This document shows positions 38,447-47,150 of a DNA stretch of 64,000 nt, piece after piece. The stretch's first letter is position 1. Each line of letters begins with the position of its first letter. Location: assembly GCF_003634695.1 (NCBI RefSeq), contig NZ_RBWV01000013.1, forward strand, positions 1-64,000, in the 5' to 3' direction. The notes under the pieces are model-generated. The model searched no databases. It was not told where the DNA came from and saw nothing but the letters and a program-made list of their open reading frames with translations. The position numbers and the translations under genes were made by a program. The stretch comes from Motilibacter peucedani. Its GTDB lineage: Bacteria; Actinomycetota; Actinomycetes; Motilibacterales; Motilibacteraceae.

Positions 38447-39394
38447 TCAGTCGTTGGCGTGGAGCGCCGCGTTGAGGCCGCCCCAGTCGCCGGTGCGCGG
38501 CACGGCCTCGACCACCCCCGTCAGCGAGTTGCGGCGGAACAGCAGGCCCGGCACGCCGGAGAGCTCGCGCGCCTTGACCGTGCGGCCCTCGTCGAGGGCG
38601 ACCTTCGTGCCGGCGGTGACGTAGAGGCCGGCCTCCACGACCGAGCCGTCGCCCAGCGAGATGCCCGTGCCGGAGTTGGCGCCGAGCAGCGCCCCCTGGC
38701 CGATGACGACGCGCTCGGTCCCGCCGCCCGACAGGGTGCCCATGATCGAGGCGCCGCCCCCGACGTCGGAGCCGTCGCCGACGACCACGCCCTGGCTGAT
38801 GCGGCCCTCGACCATCGACGCGCCGAGCGTGCCCGCGTTGTAGTTGACGAAGCCCTCGTGCATCACGGTGGTGCCCGACGCGAGGTGCGCACCGAGGCGC
38901 ACGCGGCTCGCGTCGGCGATGCGGACCCCCGACGGCACGACGTAGTCGGTCATCGCCGGGAACTTGTCGACGCCGAGCACCCGCACCGGGCGGCCGGCGG
39001 CGCGCAGACGCAGCCGGGTGTGCTCGAACCCCTCGACCGCGCAGGGCCCCTGGTCGGTCCACACGACGTTGGGCAGGTGGCCGAAGATGCCGTCGAGGTT
39101 GACGCCGTTGGGCTGCACGAGCCGGTGCGAGAGCAGGTGCAGCCGCAGGTAGACGTCGCTGGTGCCGGCCGGCGGCTCGGTCACGTCGACCGCGACCTGC
39201 ACCACGGACGTACGCGTCGCGCGCTCATCGTCGGTGCCGACCAGCCGCTCGAGCAGCTCGCGCGTCGCGTCGTCGCCGCCGGGCTCGCCCGCGGCGGGCG
39301 CGGGGAACCAGGTGTCGAGGACGGCGCCGTCGGTCGTCGTGGTCGCGAGGCCCCAGCCCCAGAAGCGCGTCGTGCTGCTCGTGCGATCGGTCAC
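38447..39394 (-). CDS. dapD: Tetrahydrodipicolinate N-succinyltransferase
   Basis: DapD adds succinyl from succinyl-CoA to tetrahydrodipicolinate in the succinylase DAP/lysine pathway. The 315-residue protein has the actinobacterial-type N-terminal domain and a left-handed beta-helix made of hexapeptide repeats (VRLGAHLASGTTVMHEGFVNYNAGTLGASMVEGRISQGVVVGDGSDVGGGASIMG). The conserved active-site region GANSGTGISLGDGSVVEAGLYVTAGTKV is present. The start GTG 39394 has TACCGT 7 nt upstream. It is divergent from dapE with only 18 bp between the start codons. Confidence 0.95.
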   Translation of the reverse strand: MTDRTSSTTRFWGWGLATTTTDGAVLDTWFPAPAAGEPGGDDATRELLERLVGTDDERATRTSVVQVAVDVTEPPAGTSDVYLRLHLLSHRLVQPNGVNLDGIFGHLPNVVWTDQGPCAVEGFEHTRLRLRAAGRPVRVLGVDKFPAMTDYVVPSGVRIADASRVRLGAHLASGTTVMHEGFVNYNAGTLGASMVEGRISQGVVVGDGSDVGGGASIMGTLSGGGTERVVIGQGALLGANSGTGISLGDGSVVEAGLYVTAGTKVALDEGRTVKARELSGVPGLLFRRNSLTGVVEAVPRTGDWGGLNAALHAND

Positions 39395-39400
39395 GGCGGA

Positions 39401-39407
39401 TACGGTA
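39401..39407. promoter_or_regulatory. Shared overlapping -10 boxes of dapD and dapE
   Basis: The 7-bp sequence TACGGTA holds a plus-strand box TACGGT (39401-39406), 6 nt before the dapE GTG. It also holds a minus-strand box TACCGT (39407-39402), 7 nt before the dapD GTG. The two boxes share five base pairs, so RNA polymerase cannot occupy both at once. Confidence 0.75.
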
Positions 39408-39412
39408 CCGGC

Positions 39413-40477
39413 GTGGCTGCGCTCGACCTCTCCCGCGACGTCGTCGCGCTCACCGCGCAGGTCTGCGACGTGGCGTCGGTGAGCGGCGACGAGCGCGCGC
39501 TCGCCGACCTCGTCGAGGACGCACTGCGTACGCTGCCGCACCTGCGCGTCGACCGTGACGGCGACGCCGTGGTCGCGCGGACCTCGCTGGACCGCGCCGA
39601 CCGGGTCGTGCTCGCCGGGCACCTCGACACGGTGCCGCTGGTCGGAGGCTCGCTGCCGACGCGGCTCGAGGACGGCGTGCTCCACGGGCGCGGCACCGTC
39701 GACATGAAGGGCGGCGTCGCCGTCGCGCTGAAGCTCGCGGCCCAGCTGGAGAGGCCGTCGCGCGACGTCACCTACGTCTTCTACGACCACGAGGAGGTGG
39801 CCGCGTCGCTCAACGGGCTCGGCCGCGTCGCGCGCACCCACCCCGAGTGGCTGGCGGGTGACTTCGCCATCCTGATGGAGCCGAGCGACGGGGTGGTCGA
39901 AGGCGGCTGCAACGGGACGCTGCGCGCCGAGGTGCGCACCACCGGCGTGACCGCGCACTCCGCCCGGGCGTGGATGGGTCACAACGCGATCCACGACGCC
40001 GCGGTGGTGCTCGAGCGGCTGCGCGGCTACGAGCCGCAGACTGTCGAGGTGGACGGGCTGGCCTACCGCGAGAGCCTCAACGCCGTGCAGGTCGCGGGGG
40101 GCATCGCGGGCAACGTCATCCCCGACCTGTGCGTCGTGACGGTCAACTACCGCTTCGCGCCGGCGAAGTCCGAGGACGACGCCGCCGCCCACGTGCGCCA
40201 GCTCTTCGACGGCTTCGACGTGACCATCACCGACTCCGCACCCGGGGCCCGCCCGGGTCTCGACCACCCTGCTGCTGCGGCGTTCGTGGCGGCCGTAGGT
40301 GGAGAGCCGAAGCCGAAGTACGGGTGGACCGACGTGGCACGCTTCGCCGGCCTGGGCGTGCCCGCGGTCAACTTCGGCCCGGGAGACCCGCTGCTGGCGC
40401 ACAAGGACGACGAGCGCGTGCCCGTGGAGCAGCTCACCGCGTGCGAGGCCTCGTTGCTGGCGTGGCTCCAGGGCTAG
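39413..40477 (+). CDS. dapE: Succinyl-diaminopimelate desuccinylase
   Basis: DapE is a di-zinc M20 peptidase-family enzyme that hydrolyses N-succinyl-LL-diaminopimelate to succinate and LL-DAP. The 354-residue protein has the metal-binding motifs VLAGHLDTVPL (His and Asp), GRGTVDMKGGVAVAL (bridging Asp), YDHEEVAASLNG (catalytic Glu and metal Glu) and ILMEPSDGVVEGGCNGTLRAEV. A dimerisation lid follows with HSARAWMGHNAIHDAA, and the last His ligand is in LAHKDDERV. The GTG start has TACGGT 6 nt upstream. It is divergent from dapD. Confidence 0.95.
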   Translation: MAALDLSRDVVALTAQVCDVASVSGDERALADLVEDALRTLPHLRVDRDGDAVVARTSLDRADRVVLAGHLDTVPLVGGSLPTRLEDGVLHGRGTVDMKGGVAVALKLAAQLERPSRDVTYVFYDHEEVAASLNGLGRVARTHPEWLAGDFAILMEPSDGVVEGGCNGTLRAEVRTTGVTAHSARAWMGHNAIHDAAVVLERLRGYEPQTVEVDGLAYRESLNAVQVAGGIAGNVIPDLCVVTVNYRFAPAKSEDDAAAHVRQLFDGFDVTITDSAPGARPGLDHPAAAAFVAAVGGEPKPKYGWTDVARFAGLGVPAVNFGPGDPLLAHKDDERVPVEQLTACEASLLAWLQG

Positions 40478-40521
40478 CGGTCCCGGTCGAGCGGAAGCGT
40501 TAACAGCAGCGTCATCCTCCC

Positions 40522-40541
40522 CGTTGCTGCCGGCAACAACG
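40522..40541. repeat. 20-bp near-palindrome upstream of the amidase gene
   Basis: CGTTGCTGCCGGCAACAACG equals its own reverse complement except at one symmetric pair of positions. It lies between the dapE stop and the amidase start, about 70 bp upstream of the possible TTG start. It is a candidate operator or dapE terminator. Confidence 0.4.
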
Positions 40542-40625
40542 AGGCGCCAGCATTCCGGCGTCCCCGACCCGGAGCCTCCCGGGTCGCGCCTGCCGACGGG
40601 AGCGTCCTCCTTGCCCCACCCATCG

Positions 40626-43223
40626 ATGACCGGTAGCACGAGCACCTCGAGGCGGAACCGGCGTCGCCGCGTGACCGCTGTCGTCGGCGCCGTCGCCACC
40701 ATCGGTCTCACGCTCACCGCTGTCGCACCTGCGCACGCGACCACCGCCGTCACCGATACCGCCGGGACCACCTGGGACGTCAACGACGCGGTCGCCGGCG
40801 GCGTGGACGACGGCTCGATCGCGACCGGTGGTGCGCCGTTCCAGAACGGCACCGGCACCAACCCGTTCGACGGCTTCGGCGCTCTGCGCGCGACCGTCGC
40901 GTCGCGCGGCACCACGGCAGGCGGCGCGCACATCGTGCGGGGCTTCGGGCTCACCTCCGACGGCGTCGACCGCTGGCGCACGACCTCCCCGGTCGACGTC
41001 GGCGGCGTCCGCTTCACCCGCTCGGTCCTGGTCTCCAGGACGGGGCACTGGGTCCGCTACGTCGACAGCGTCACGAACACGGCGAACGTCACCAAGCGGG
41101 TGGCGCTGGGCTTCGGCGGCGGCCTCGGCTACAGCACGACCGCCTTCCCCGCCAGCCTGATGACGCAGGGCAAGGCGCACGCGCCCAGCTCGACGTACGT
41201 CGCCATGACGAGCACCGGGGACAGCGCCCTGACACCTGCTGACAGCTGGGCGGTGTTCGCGCACAGCAGCGACGGGACCGCAGCAGAGCCCTCGACGCAC
41301 GGTCCGTCGGGCGTGCTCATGGGGTCGGGGGCGGCGCGCTTCACCGACGTGGAGTACGCCAGGACCGCTTTCGTCACGCCCTACCAGTCGGCGGGCAGCG
41401 CGAAGGGCGCCGACTTCCTCGGCGTCGACTACGACGTACCCCTCGCAGCGGGACGGACCGCCACCCTCGTGCACTTCGTGGCGGCGGGCAGCGCGGAGAC
41501 CGCCGCGACGACAGGCCAGCAGACAGCCATGGTGCAGGGGACGCTGCAGGCCCTCGCCGCCGCACCGCCGCTGGCGGACCTCAGCGCTGCGCAGCTCTGC
41601 ACGCTGCGCAACATGGACCCGACCCGGGTCGCCGGCTACGACGGTGCCGCGTGCGCCGCCCAGCGGCCGCTCGGGCCCACGCCGCAGCCGGCGCGGCTGC
41701 GGCTCACCTCCAGCTCGCCCTACCCCGTGGCTGAGAAGACCGTCGCGCAGATGGTCGCAGACATGGCGGCGGGGCGCACCACCTCGGTGGAGATCACGCA
41801 GGCCTACATCGACCGCATCGCCGCCTTCGACGTGGCGAGCACGGGCCTGAACTCCTACCTCTACCTCGACGTCGCCGGCGCACTCGCCCAGGCACGCAAG
41901 GCGGACGCCGCGCGGGCCTCGGGCTCGACGGGTGCGCTGCTCGGCATACCGGTGGCGCTCAAGGACCTCTACGACACCAAGGACATGCCGACGACAGGCG
42001 GGTCGCTCGCCCTGGCCGGCAGCCGTCCGACGACGGACGCGACTGCCACGGCTCGGCTGCGGGCAGCAGGTGCGGTCATCCTGGGCAAGCTGAACCTGTC
42101 CGAGTTCGCCTGGAGCGGCAACTACAGCGTGAGCGGCGTGGGTGGCTCCACCGTCAACCCCTACGACACCGACCGGTCGGCGGCCGGCTCCAGCGGCGGC
42201 AGCGGCGCCTCGACAGCGGCGAGCCTCAACGCCTTCAGCATGGGCACGGACAGCTGCGGGTCCCTCCAGGGCGTCAGCGGCGTCACGGGGCTCTCGACCA
42301 TCCGAGCCACCCGAGGCCTGACCAGCCTTGCCGGCGTCTTCCCGCTCGAAGGCTTCCAGGACAGTGCGGGCCCGATGGCTCGGACCGTGAGTGACCTCGC
42401 CACAGCCCTCACGGTGCTGGCGGGCCCTGACCCCGAGGACCCGCTGACCCGGACTGCCGCGGCTCACATCCCTGCCGGCGGCTTCGGCAGCTCCCTCTCG
42501 TCGACGGCGCTGAAGGGCAAGCGGCTGGGCTATCTCGACTACTTCCCGGGTGAGTACGCCGAGTCCACCGTGCAGCAGCACTTCTCCGGCGTCCTGCGCC
42601 AGCTCGGGAGGAGCGGCTCCACGGTCGTCGACGTCACCGACCTCTTCAACGCGGCCACGAGCAAGGCCTCAGCCGCCTACGACGCCTCGGGGGTCTGGAG
42701 CTCCTCGCACTACCACTACGACATCGACACGTTCCTCCGGGCCAACAAGGGGTTCACGAAGGGCAGCGTCGCTGCCATCGCGGCGAGCCACCACGCCATC
42801 CCCTTCCTCCAGGGCCCGCTGGAGGCGGCGGCGAAGGCCAAGCTGCCCACGAAGGCCGACCTCGCGAAGACCGCGCGCGCCAAGGCGGCCCTGGCCACGG
42901 CGATCTCGAGGTTCATGACGAAGAACCACCTCGACGCCCTGGTCTACCCGACCAACGCCGACGACGCACCGCTGGCCAACGGCGATCGCGGCTTCAACCA
43001 GAACTGCCAGATCAGCGCCAACAGCGGGCTGCCGGGCGTGACGGTCGCGACGGGTCTGGACAGCCACGGCCTACCGGTCGGCCTCGAGTTCCTCGGCAAG
43101 GCCTGGTCGGACGGGCGCCTGCTCGACATGGCCTACTCCTACGAGCAGGGCGCGAAGGGCACGGCCGTGGGCCGCAAGGCTCCTGCCGGCTACGGGAACC
43201 TGGCCTACCGCCGGGTGTCCTGA
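40626..43223 (+). CDS. Secreted amidase-signature hydrolase with large N-terminal domain
   Basis: This 865-residue protein has a signal peptide (RRNRRRRVTAVVGAVATIGLTLTAVAPAHA). An approximately 340-residue beta-rich extracellular domain of unknown family comes next, then an amidase-signature domain from about residue 370. The Ser-cisSer-Lys triad is visible: Lys about 446 in VALKDLYD, the cis-Ser about 522 in AGSSGGSGAS and the nucleophile Ser about 545 in TDSCGSLQ. The C-terminal part (PGVTVATGLDSHGLPVGLEFLG) is typical. A TTG at 40611 in the same frame has GGGAG 8 nt upstream and may be the true start. The fusion to the unknown domain is unusual. Confidence 0.87.
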   Translation: MTGSTSTSRRNRRRRVTAVVGAVATIGLTLTAVAPAHATTAVTDTAGTTWDVNDAVAGGVDDGSIATGGAPFQNGTGTNPFDGFGALRATVASRGTTAGGAHIVRGFGLTSDGVDRWRTTSPVDVGGVRFTRSVLVSRTGHWVRYVDSVTNTANVTKRVALGFGGGLGYSTTAFPASLMTQGKAHAPSSTYVAMTSTGDSALTPADSWAVFAHSSDGTAAEPSTHGPSGVLMGSGAARFTDVEYARTAFVTPYQSAGSAKGADFLGVDYDVPLAAGRTATLVHFVAAGSAETAATTGQQTAMVQGTLQALAAAPPLADLSAAQLCTLRNMDPTRVAGYDGAACAAQRPLGPTPQPARLRLTSSSPYPVAEKTVAQMVADMAAGRTTSVEITQAYIDRIAAFDVASTGLNSYLYLDVAGALAQARKADAARASGSTGALLGIPVALKDLYDTKDMPTTGGSLALAGSRPTTDATATARLRAAGAVILGKLNLSEFAWSGNYSVSGVGGSTVNPYDTDRSAAGSSGGSGASTAASLNAFSMGTDSCGSLQGVSGVTGLSTIRATRGLTSLAGVFPLEGFQDSAGPMARTVSDLATALTVLAGPDPEDPLTRTAAAHIPAGGFGSSLSSTALKGKRLGYLDYFPGEYAESTVQQHFSGVLRQLGRSGSTVVDVTDLFNAATSKASAAYDASGVWSSSHYHYDIDTFLRANKGFTKGSVAAIAASHHAIPFLQGPLEAAAKAKLPTKADLAKTARAKAALATAISRFMTKNHLDALVYPTNADDAPLANGDRGFNQNCQISANSGLPGVTVATGLDSHGLPVGLEFLGKAWSDGRLLDMAYSYEQGAKGTAVGRKAPAGYGNLAYRRVS

Positions 43224-43229
43224 TCGTCG

Positions 43230-43269
43230 GGCAGGGCCCGGGTCGCTGCTGCGCGGCCCGGGCCCTGCC
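43230..43269 (+). terminator. Terminator hairpin after the amidase gene
   Basis: GGCAGGGCCCGGG and its exact complement (13 bp) flank a 14-nt loop, beginning 6 nt after the stop codon. It is followed by the promoter of the ArsR gene. Confidence 0.8.
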
Positions 43270-43285
43270 GCTGCTCACGGAGGGG

Positions 43286-43314
43286 TTGACCAGGACGCGA
43301 CGCCGCGCAACACT
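43286..43314 (+). promoter_or_regulatory. Promoter of the ArsR-SRPBCC operon
   Basis: TTGACC (43286-43291) and AACACT (43309-43314) are 17 bp apart, and the GTG at 43322 follows 7 nt later, giving a leaderless transcript. The -35 is the best SigA-like match I see apart from the one at 51487. Confidence 0.65.
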
Positions 43315-43321
43315 GAACCTC

Positions 43322-43627
43322 GTGGTTCACCGTCAGTTCGCAGCCCTGGGCGACCCGACCCGGCTGGCCATCGTCGAGCGGCTCGCCCGCGGGCCGGCAC
43401 CGGCCGGCGAGCTGGCGGCGCCGACGGCGATGTCGCTGCCGGCCGTCCTCAAGCACGTGCGTGTGCTCGAGGACGCGGGGCTGGTGACGACGGTCAAGCG
43501 CGGCCGCGTGCGCGAGTGCCGGCTGCGCGACGACGCCCTGGTCGCCGTCGCGACGTGGACCGCACAGCAGCAGGCGCTCTGGTCGACCCGGCTGGACGCC
43601 CTCGGCAGCCTCCTGGAGGACTCGTGA
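43322..43627 (+). CDS. ArsR-family winged-helix regulator
   Basis: This 101-residue repressor-type protein starts VVHRQFAALGDPTRLAIVERLARGPAPAGELAAP, then the recognition-helix region SLPAVLKHVRVLEDAGLVTTVKRGRVRECRL. No cysteine metal-site motif (CxC) is visible, so it is probably not a metal sensor. It is translationally coupled to the SRPBCC/AHSA1 gene (GTGA overlap), a very common pairing. The GTG at 43322 is chosen because of the promoter spacing. Confidence 0.92.
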   Translation: MVHRQFAALGDPTRLAIVERLARGPAPAGELAAPTAMSLPAVLKHVRVLEDAGLVTTVKRGRVRECRLRDDALVAVATWTAQQQALWSTRLDALGSLLEDS

Positions 43628-44076
43628 CCACCACCCCGCTCCTGTCGTTCGACCTCGAGCGCACCTATCCCGCACCGCCCGAGCGCGTCTGGGCCGCCTG
43701 GACCCGTGCCGACCAGCTCGAGCGCTGGGTCTGCCCCGACCCCGAGTGGCGCGTCGCGAGTTGCGAGGTCGACGCCCGCGAAGGCGGCGGCTACCGCCTG
43801 CGCTTCGGTCCGCGCCCCTCGGGCGACGCCTACAGCGAGGACGCCACCTTCACCGTCTTTGAGCCGGTGCAGCGCCTCGGGCTCGACATCCTCACCGCGG
43901 GCGAGGACATGGCCGAGCGCTCGCAGTGCACGGTGCTGTTCGAGCCGGTCGAGGGAGGTATGCGGCTGCAGCTCCGCGTCGACGGACTCTCAGGCGAGCT
44001 GACCGCCGACCAGATGCGCACAGGCTGGACGTGGTGCCTCGAGGGGATCGCGCAGCACCTCGCCGGCGCGGCCTGA
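43624..44076 (+). CDS. SRPBCC (AHSA1/START-like) domain protein
   Basis: This 150-residue ligand-binding-fold protein contains FDLERTYPAPPERVWAAWTRADQLERWVCPDPEWRV and ends GWTWCLEGIAQHLAGAA, as expected for the AHSA1-like family. Its ligand is unknown. It is encoded directly after an ArsR regulator, and such pairs may sense or modify a small hydrophobic molecule. Confidence 0.9.
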   Translation: MTTTPLLSFDLERTYPAPPERVWAAWTRADQLERWVCPDPEWRVASCEVDAREGGGYRLRFGPRPSGDAYSEDATFTVFEPVQRLGLDILTAGEDMAERSQCTVLFEPVEGGMRLQLRVDGLSGELTADQMRTGWTWCLEGIAQHLAGAA

Positions 44077-44091
44077 CGAGGGCTGTGCCGG

Positions 44092-44636
44092 TCAGTCGGA
44101 GGCCAGCTGGCCGGCAGTGATGAGGGGCGCCAGGTCGCCTCGCGTGAGGTAGCCGTCCTGCACGCACCGGAGCAGGAGCCTCCTCTCGGTCGAGGACACC
44201 TCCTCCTTGGTGGTGGCCCGCAGCACAGCAGCCACGTCGTCGGCAGCGGCCTCGTCCACACCGCGGACGGCGGCTTCGTAGCCCCGCAGCTTCGGGGCGG
44301 CCTGGTCGTCGCCCAGGTGCTTGGACACGATCTCCAGGTCGAGGCTGACGAAGCGGTGGCAGCCCTCCGCCCGGCTGGTGATCGGCGGCTGGGCCTCCGT
44401 GCGCGAGCCGTCGCCTGAGCGCAGGAGGAGCGCGGCCGCCGGACCGATCACCACGGCGAGCCCCGCCACCACGGCCACGCCGATCCACGCCCGTCGGCGA
44501 ACTGGGCCGAACCGAGGCGACGGCACCCACAGCTGCCATCCGGCGCCCAACCGGGCGGTGGAGCCCAGCCGGCTGGGGGAGCGGGCCAGTTCGGCGGCGG
44601 GTTGTAGCGCAGGGCAGGCGTGCTGGGCGTGGTCAT
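44092..44636 (-). pseudogene. Frameshifted gene: proline-rich membrane protein
   Basis: Two frames together encode one protein of about 182 residues. The first (from ATG 44636, with a perfect GGAGGCGACG ribosome-binding site) gives MTTPSTPALRYNPPPNWPAPPAGW followed by APPPGWAP. The second frame continues GWQLWVPSPRFGPVRRRAWIGVAVVAGLAVVIG (membrane helix) and a cytoplasmic or extracellular tail to 44092. The join lies near 44540. One missing base in a short C run (a G run on the coding strand) would restore the frame, turning AP-DGSCG into AP-GWQLW, which fits the proline-rich linker pattern. It could be a recent mutation or a sequencing error. The function is unknown. Confidence 0.75.
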
Positions 44637-44828
44637 CGTCGCCTCCGTGGTCGTTGCCGCAGGACGGTGCCAGACGCCCCGGTGCACCGTGCCACCCCCA
44701 TCTCCCCAGGATTGCCTGGGACAACCTTCGGTCGTCGCTCGGCGTTGGCCTGCCGTTCTCCTCGCCGACCGCGCAGGGTCACGATCGCTGCCTACCTTGC
44801 CTGCATCTCCTCTGACAAAAGGGCACAG

Positions 44829-45776
44829 ATGCAGTCCAGTGCCGCGGTCCGCGCGCGCTCCGTCACCACCTCGTTCGGTGAGGTCCGGGCCCTCGACTCC
44901 GTTGACCTCGACGTCGTCCCCGGCGAGGTCCACGGCCTGGTCGGCCCCAACGGTGCAGGCAAGACCACCCTGCTCGGGCTGCTGCTCGGGCTCGCCGTGC
45001 CTGACGAGGGCGAGCTCGAGGTGCTGGGTACGCGTGTCGGCCGAACCCTTGCCGTGCCCGCCGGCGTTGCCGGTTTCGTCGACGCCCCCGGTCTCTACCC
45101 GACGCTCACCGCCCGGCAGAACCTCGTCGCGCTGGCCCGTCTGCGCGGGAGCGGAGGGACCGGCTCGGCGCGGGAGGTGGACGGCGCGCTCGAGCAGGTG
45201 GGGCTGACCGACGTCGCCGGCGACCGCGTACGCGGCTTCTCGCTCGGCATGCGCCAGCGCCTCGGCCTGGCCGCGGCCTTGATGACGCGGCCGCGGCTGC
45301 TCGTCCTCGACGAGCCCGTCAACGGGCTGGACCCGTCGGCCAAGCACCACGTCCACGCAGTGCTGGCCCGGCTGGCCGACGAGGGCGTTGCGATCGTGCT
45401 GTCGAGCCACCGGATGGACGACCTGGCTGCCCTCTGCTCCGACGTCACGATCCTCTCGACCGGACGAGTCGTGTTCTCCGGCTCCGTGGACAAGCTGGCC
45501 GTCGAGAGCGGCGAGCTCGACCACCGGGTGCTCACCTCGCATCCGGAGCGGGCGCGACAGGTCGCCGAGCAGGTGCCCGACGTGCACGTCGCTCCTGCGG
45601 GTCCGCGGTCCGCTGGCGACGCGCTGGTGGTACGCGGTGGTGTCGCAGCGCTCGACCAGCTGGTCGTGCGCCTGGTCGCGGCGGGCGTCCTGGTGCGCGA
45701 GTTCGGCCCTGTCGTGCCGCCTCTCGAGGCCGCCTTCCTGGCACTGACCGGCAGCAGCGACGAGGAGCCCGGATGA
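44829..45776 (+). CDS. ABC exporter ATP-binding protein
   Basis: This 315-residue ATPase has Walker A GPNGAGKTT, a Q-loop region VAGFVDAPGLYPTLTARQNL (with FVDAPGLY in place of a typical Q-loop glutamine segment), the signature FSLGMRQRLGLAAALM, Walker B LLVLDEPVNGLDP and the switch His in SSHRMDDLAALC. The C-terminal extension resembles CcmA/YhaQ-type exporters. The ribosome-binding site is weak (AAAAGGG). It overlaps the permease gene by 4 bp (ATGA) and should pair with it. Confidence 0.92.
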   Translation: MQSSAAVRARSVTTSFGEVRALDSVDLDVVPGEVHGLVGPNGAGKTTLLGLLLGLAVPDEGELEVLGTRVGRTLAVPAGVAGFVDAPGLYPTLTARQNLVALARLRGSGGTGSAREVDGALEQVGLTDVAGDRVRGFSLGMRQRLGLAAALMTRPRLLVLDEPVNGLDPSAKHHVHAVLARLADEGVAIVLSSHRMDDLAALCSDVTILSTGRVVFSGSVDKLAVESGELDHRVLTSHPERARQVAEQVPDVHVAPAGPRSAGDALVVRGGVAALDQLVVRLVAAGVLVREFGPVVPPLEAAFLALTGSSDEEPG

Positions 45777-47125
45777 CCGCGACCGCCGTCGCCCCGCCCG
45801 CGTCCCACGTGGCCGGCGCGGCTCCCATGCTCCCCGGCTACCGCTTCGAGGTGGCCAAGCTGCTCTCGCAGTGGCGGGTGCGCCTGCTGCTGCTGGCCTG
45901 CTGGCTCGCGCCGGCCGGGTTCGTGGCCGTCGTCAGCCGGCAGAGCTCACTGCCGGCCGACACCGTGTTCGGCCGCTGGATGGGCTCGACCGGCTGGGCG
46001 GGGTCCCTCGTCGTGCTCGGCTTCGCGTGCAGCTGGGTGCTGCCGCTGGTGACCTCGCTGGTGGCAGGCGACGTCTTCGCCGTCGAGGACCGGCTCGGCA
46101 CCTGGCGCCACCTGCTCATCGCGGTCCGCTCGCCCGGCCGGATCTTCCTGACGAAGGCGCTCGCCAGCCTGACCGTCATCCTGGTCGTGGTCGCCGGACT
46201 GGCGGCCTCGAGCATCGTCGGAGGCGTCGCGGCCGTCGGGTCGCACCCGCTGGTCGGCATCGACGGGCACACGCTCGGGGCGGGCGACGCGGCGGGCACG
46301 GTGGTGCTCGCCTGGCTGTGCGTGCTCGCGCCCACCCTGGCCTTCGCGGCGATCGGCCTGCTCGGCTCGGTGATCTTCGGGCGCTCGCCGACAGGCCTGC
46401 TCCTGCCGGCTGTGGTGGCGCTGGCGATGGACCTCGCGCTCGTGCTCCCGGTCCCGGTGTCGGTGCGCCTCGCCCTGCCCAGCAACGCCTTCCTGGCGTG
46501 GCGTGGTCTCTTCACCGATCCCTCGCAGACCCGCCCGCTGCTCATCGGCGTGCTCGTCAGCCTGCTCTGGGCGGTGGTGGCGACTGGTCTGGCCCATGTG
46601 ATCTTCCGGCGGCGCGACTTCACCGACCTTGCCTACGACGGCGCCGGCCGGCGTGCGGTCGCCGCGGCAGCGCTGCCCCTTGCTGCGCTCCTCGCGGTCA
46701 GCGTCGGTGTGACAGCAGCCACCACCTCCGCGTCCGGCTCGGGGATCGAGCGCCCGGAGCTCGAACGCTCGCTGTCGACGGCGTTCGCGCACCTCTACCG
46801 GCTGCAGACGGCGGAGCTGGGGCGCACCGACGTGAACGAGGCGCAGCTCGCCAGCCGCGCCGCCTGTGACAAGGGCGGCACGCGCGTGCAGGACCGCGGA
46901 CCCGGCAACGACTGGCGCTGCGTGGTCTCGTGGCGCCTGCCTGGTGCCACGGCGGTCGGCAGCGCCATCTACCAGCTCGACGTGACCGCGGACGGGCGGT
47001 ACGTCGCCGACGGGGACGGACCGAAGGAGGTGAACGGGTTCTTCCAGGTGCGCACCGCCCGAGGCGACGCACCGAACCCCCTGTGGCAGTTCGACGGCAT
47101 CGTCGACCTGCTCGAACGCTCGTGA
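45773..47125 (+). CDS. ABC exporter permease with extra C-terminal domain
   Basis: This 450-residue membrane protein has at least six helices (about residues 40-55, 75-97, 130-150, 175-200, 205-225 and 255-275) and a further helix near 295-315. After that helix comes an approximately 130-residue extracytoplasmic-type tail with two cysteines (AACDKGG, WRCVVSW) that could form a disulfide. The first part is ABC-2-like. It begins in the stop codon of the ATPase gene. The substrate is unknown. Confidence 0.85.
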   Translation: MTATAVAPPASHVAGAAPMLPGYRFEVAKLLSQWRVRLLLLACWLAPAGFVAVVSRQSSLPADTVFGRWMGSTGWAGSLVVLGFACSWVLPLVTSLVAGDVFAVEDRLGTWRHLLIAVRSPGRIFLTKALASLTVILVVVAGLAASSIVGGVAAVGSHPLVGIDGHTLGAGDAAGTVVLAWLCVLAPTLAFAAIGLLGSVIFGRSPTGLLLPAVVALAMDLALVLPVPVSVRLALPSNAFLAWRGLFTDPSQTRPLLIGVLVSLLWAVVATGLAHVIFRRRDFTDLAYDGAGRRAVAAAALPLAALLAVSVGVTAATTSASGSGIERPELERSLSTAFAHLYRLQTAELGRTDVNEAQLASRAACDKGGTRVQDRGPGNDWRCVVSWRLPGATAVGSAIYQLDVTADGRYVADGDGPKEVNGFFQVRTARGDAPNPLWQFDGIVDLLERS

Positions 47126-47150
47126 GCACGGCACAGAGAGAAGACTTCGC

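Noticed and set aside
40478-40611. Riboswitch upstream of the secreted amidase gene
   Set aside because: The leader has a near-palindrome and GC-rich stems, but I found no match to the cores of known classes such as the c-di-AMP or SAM riboswitches.
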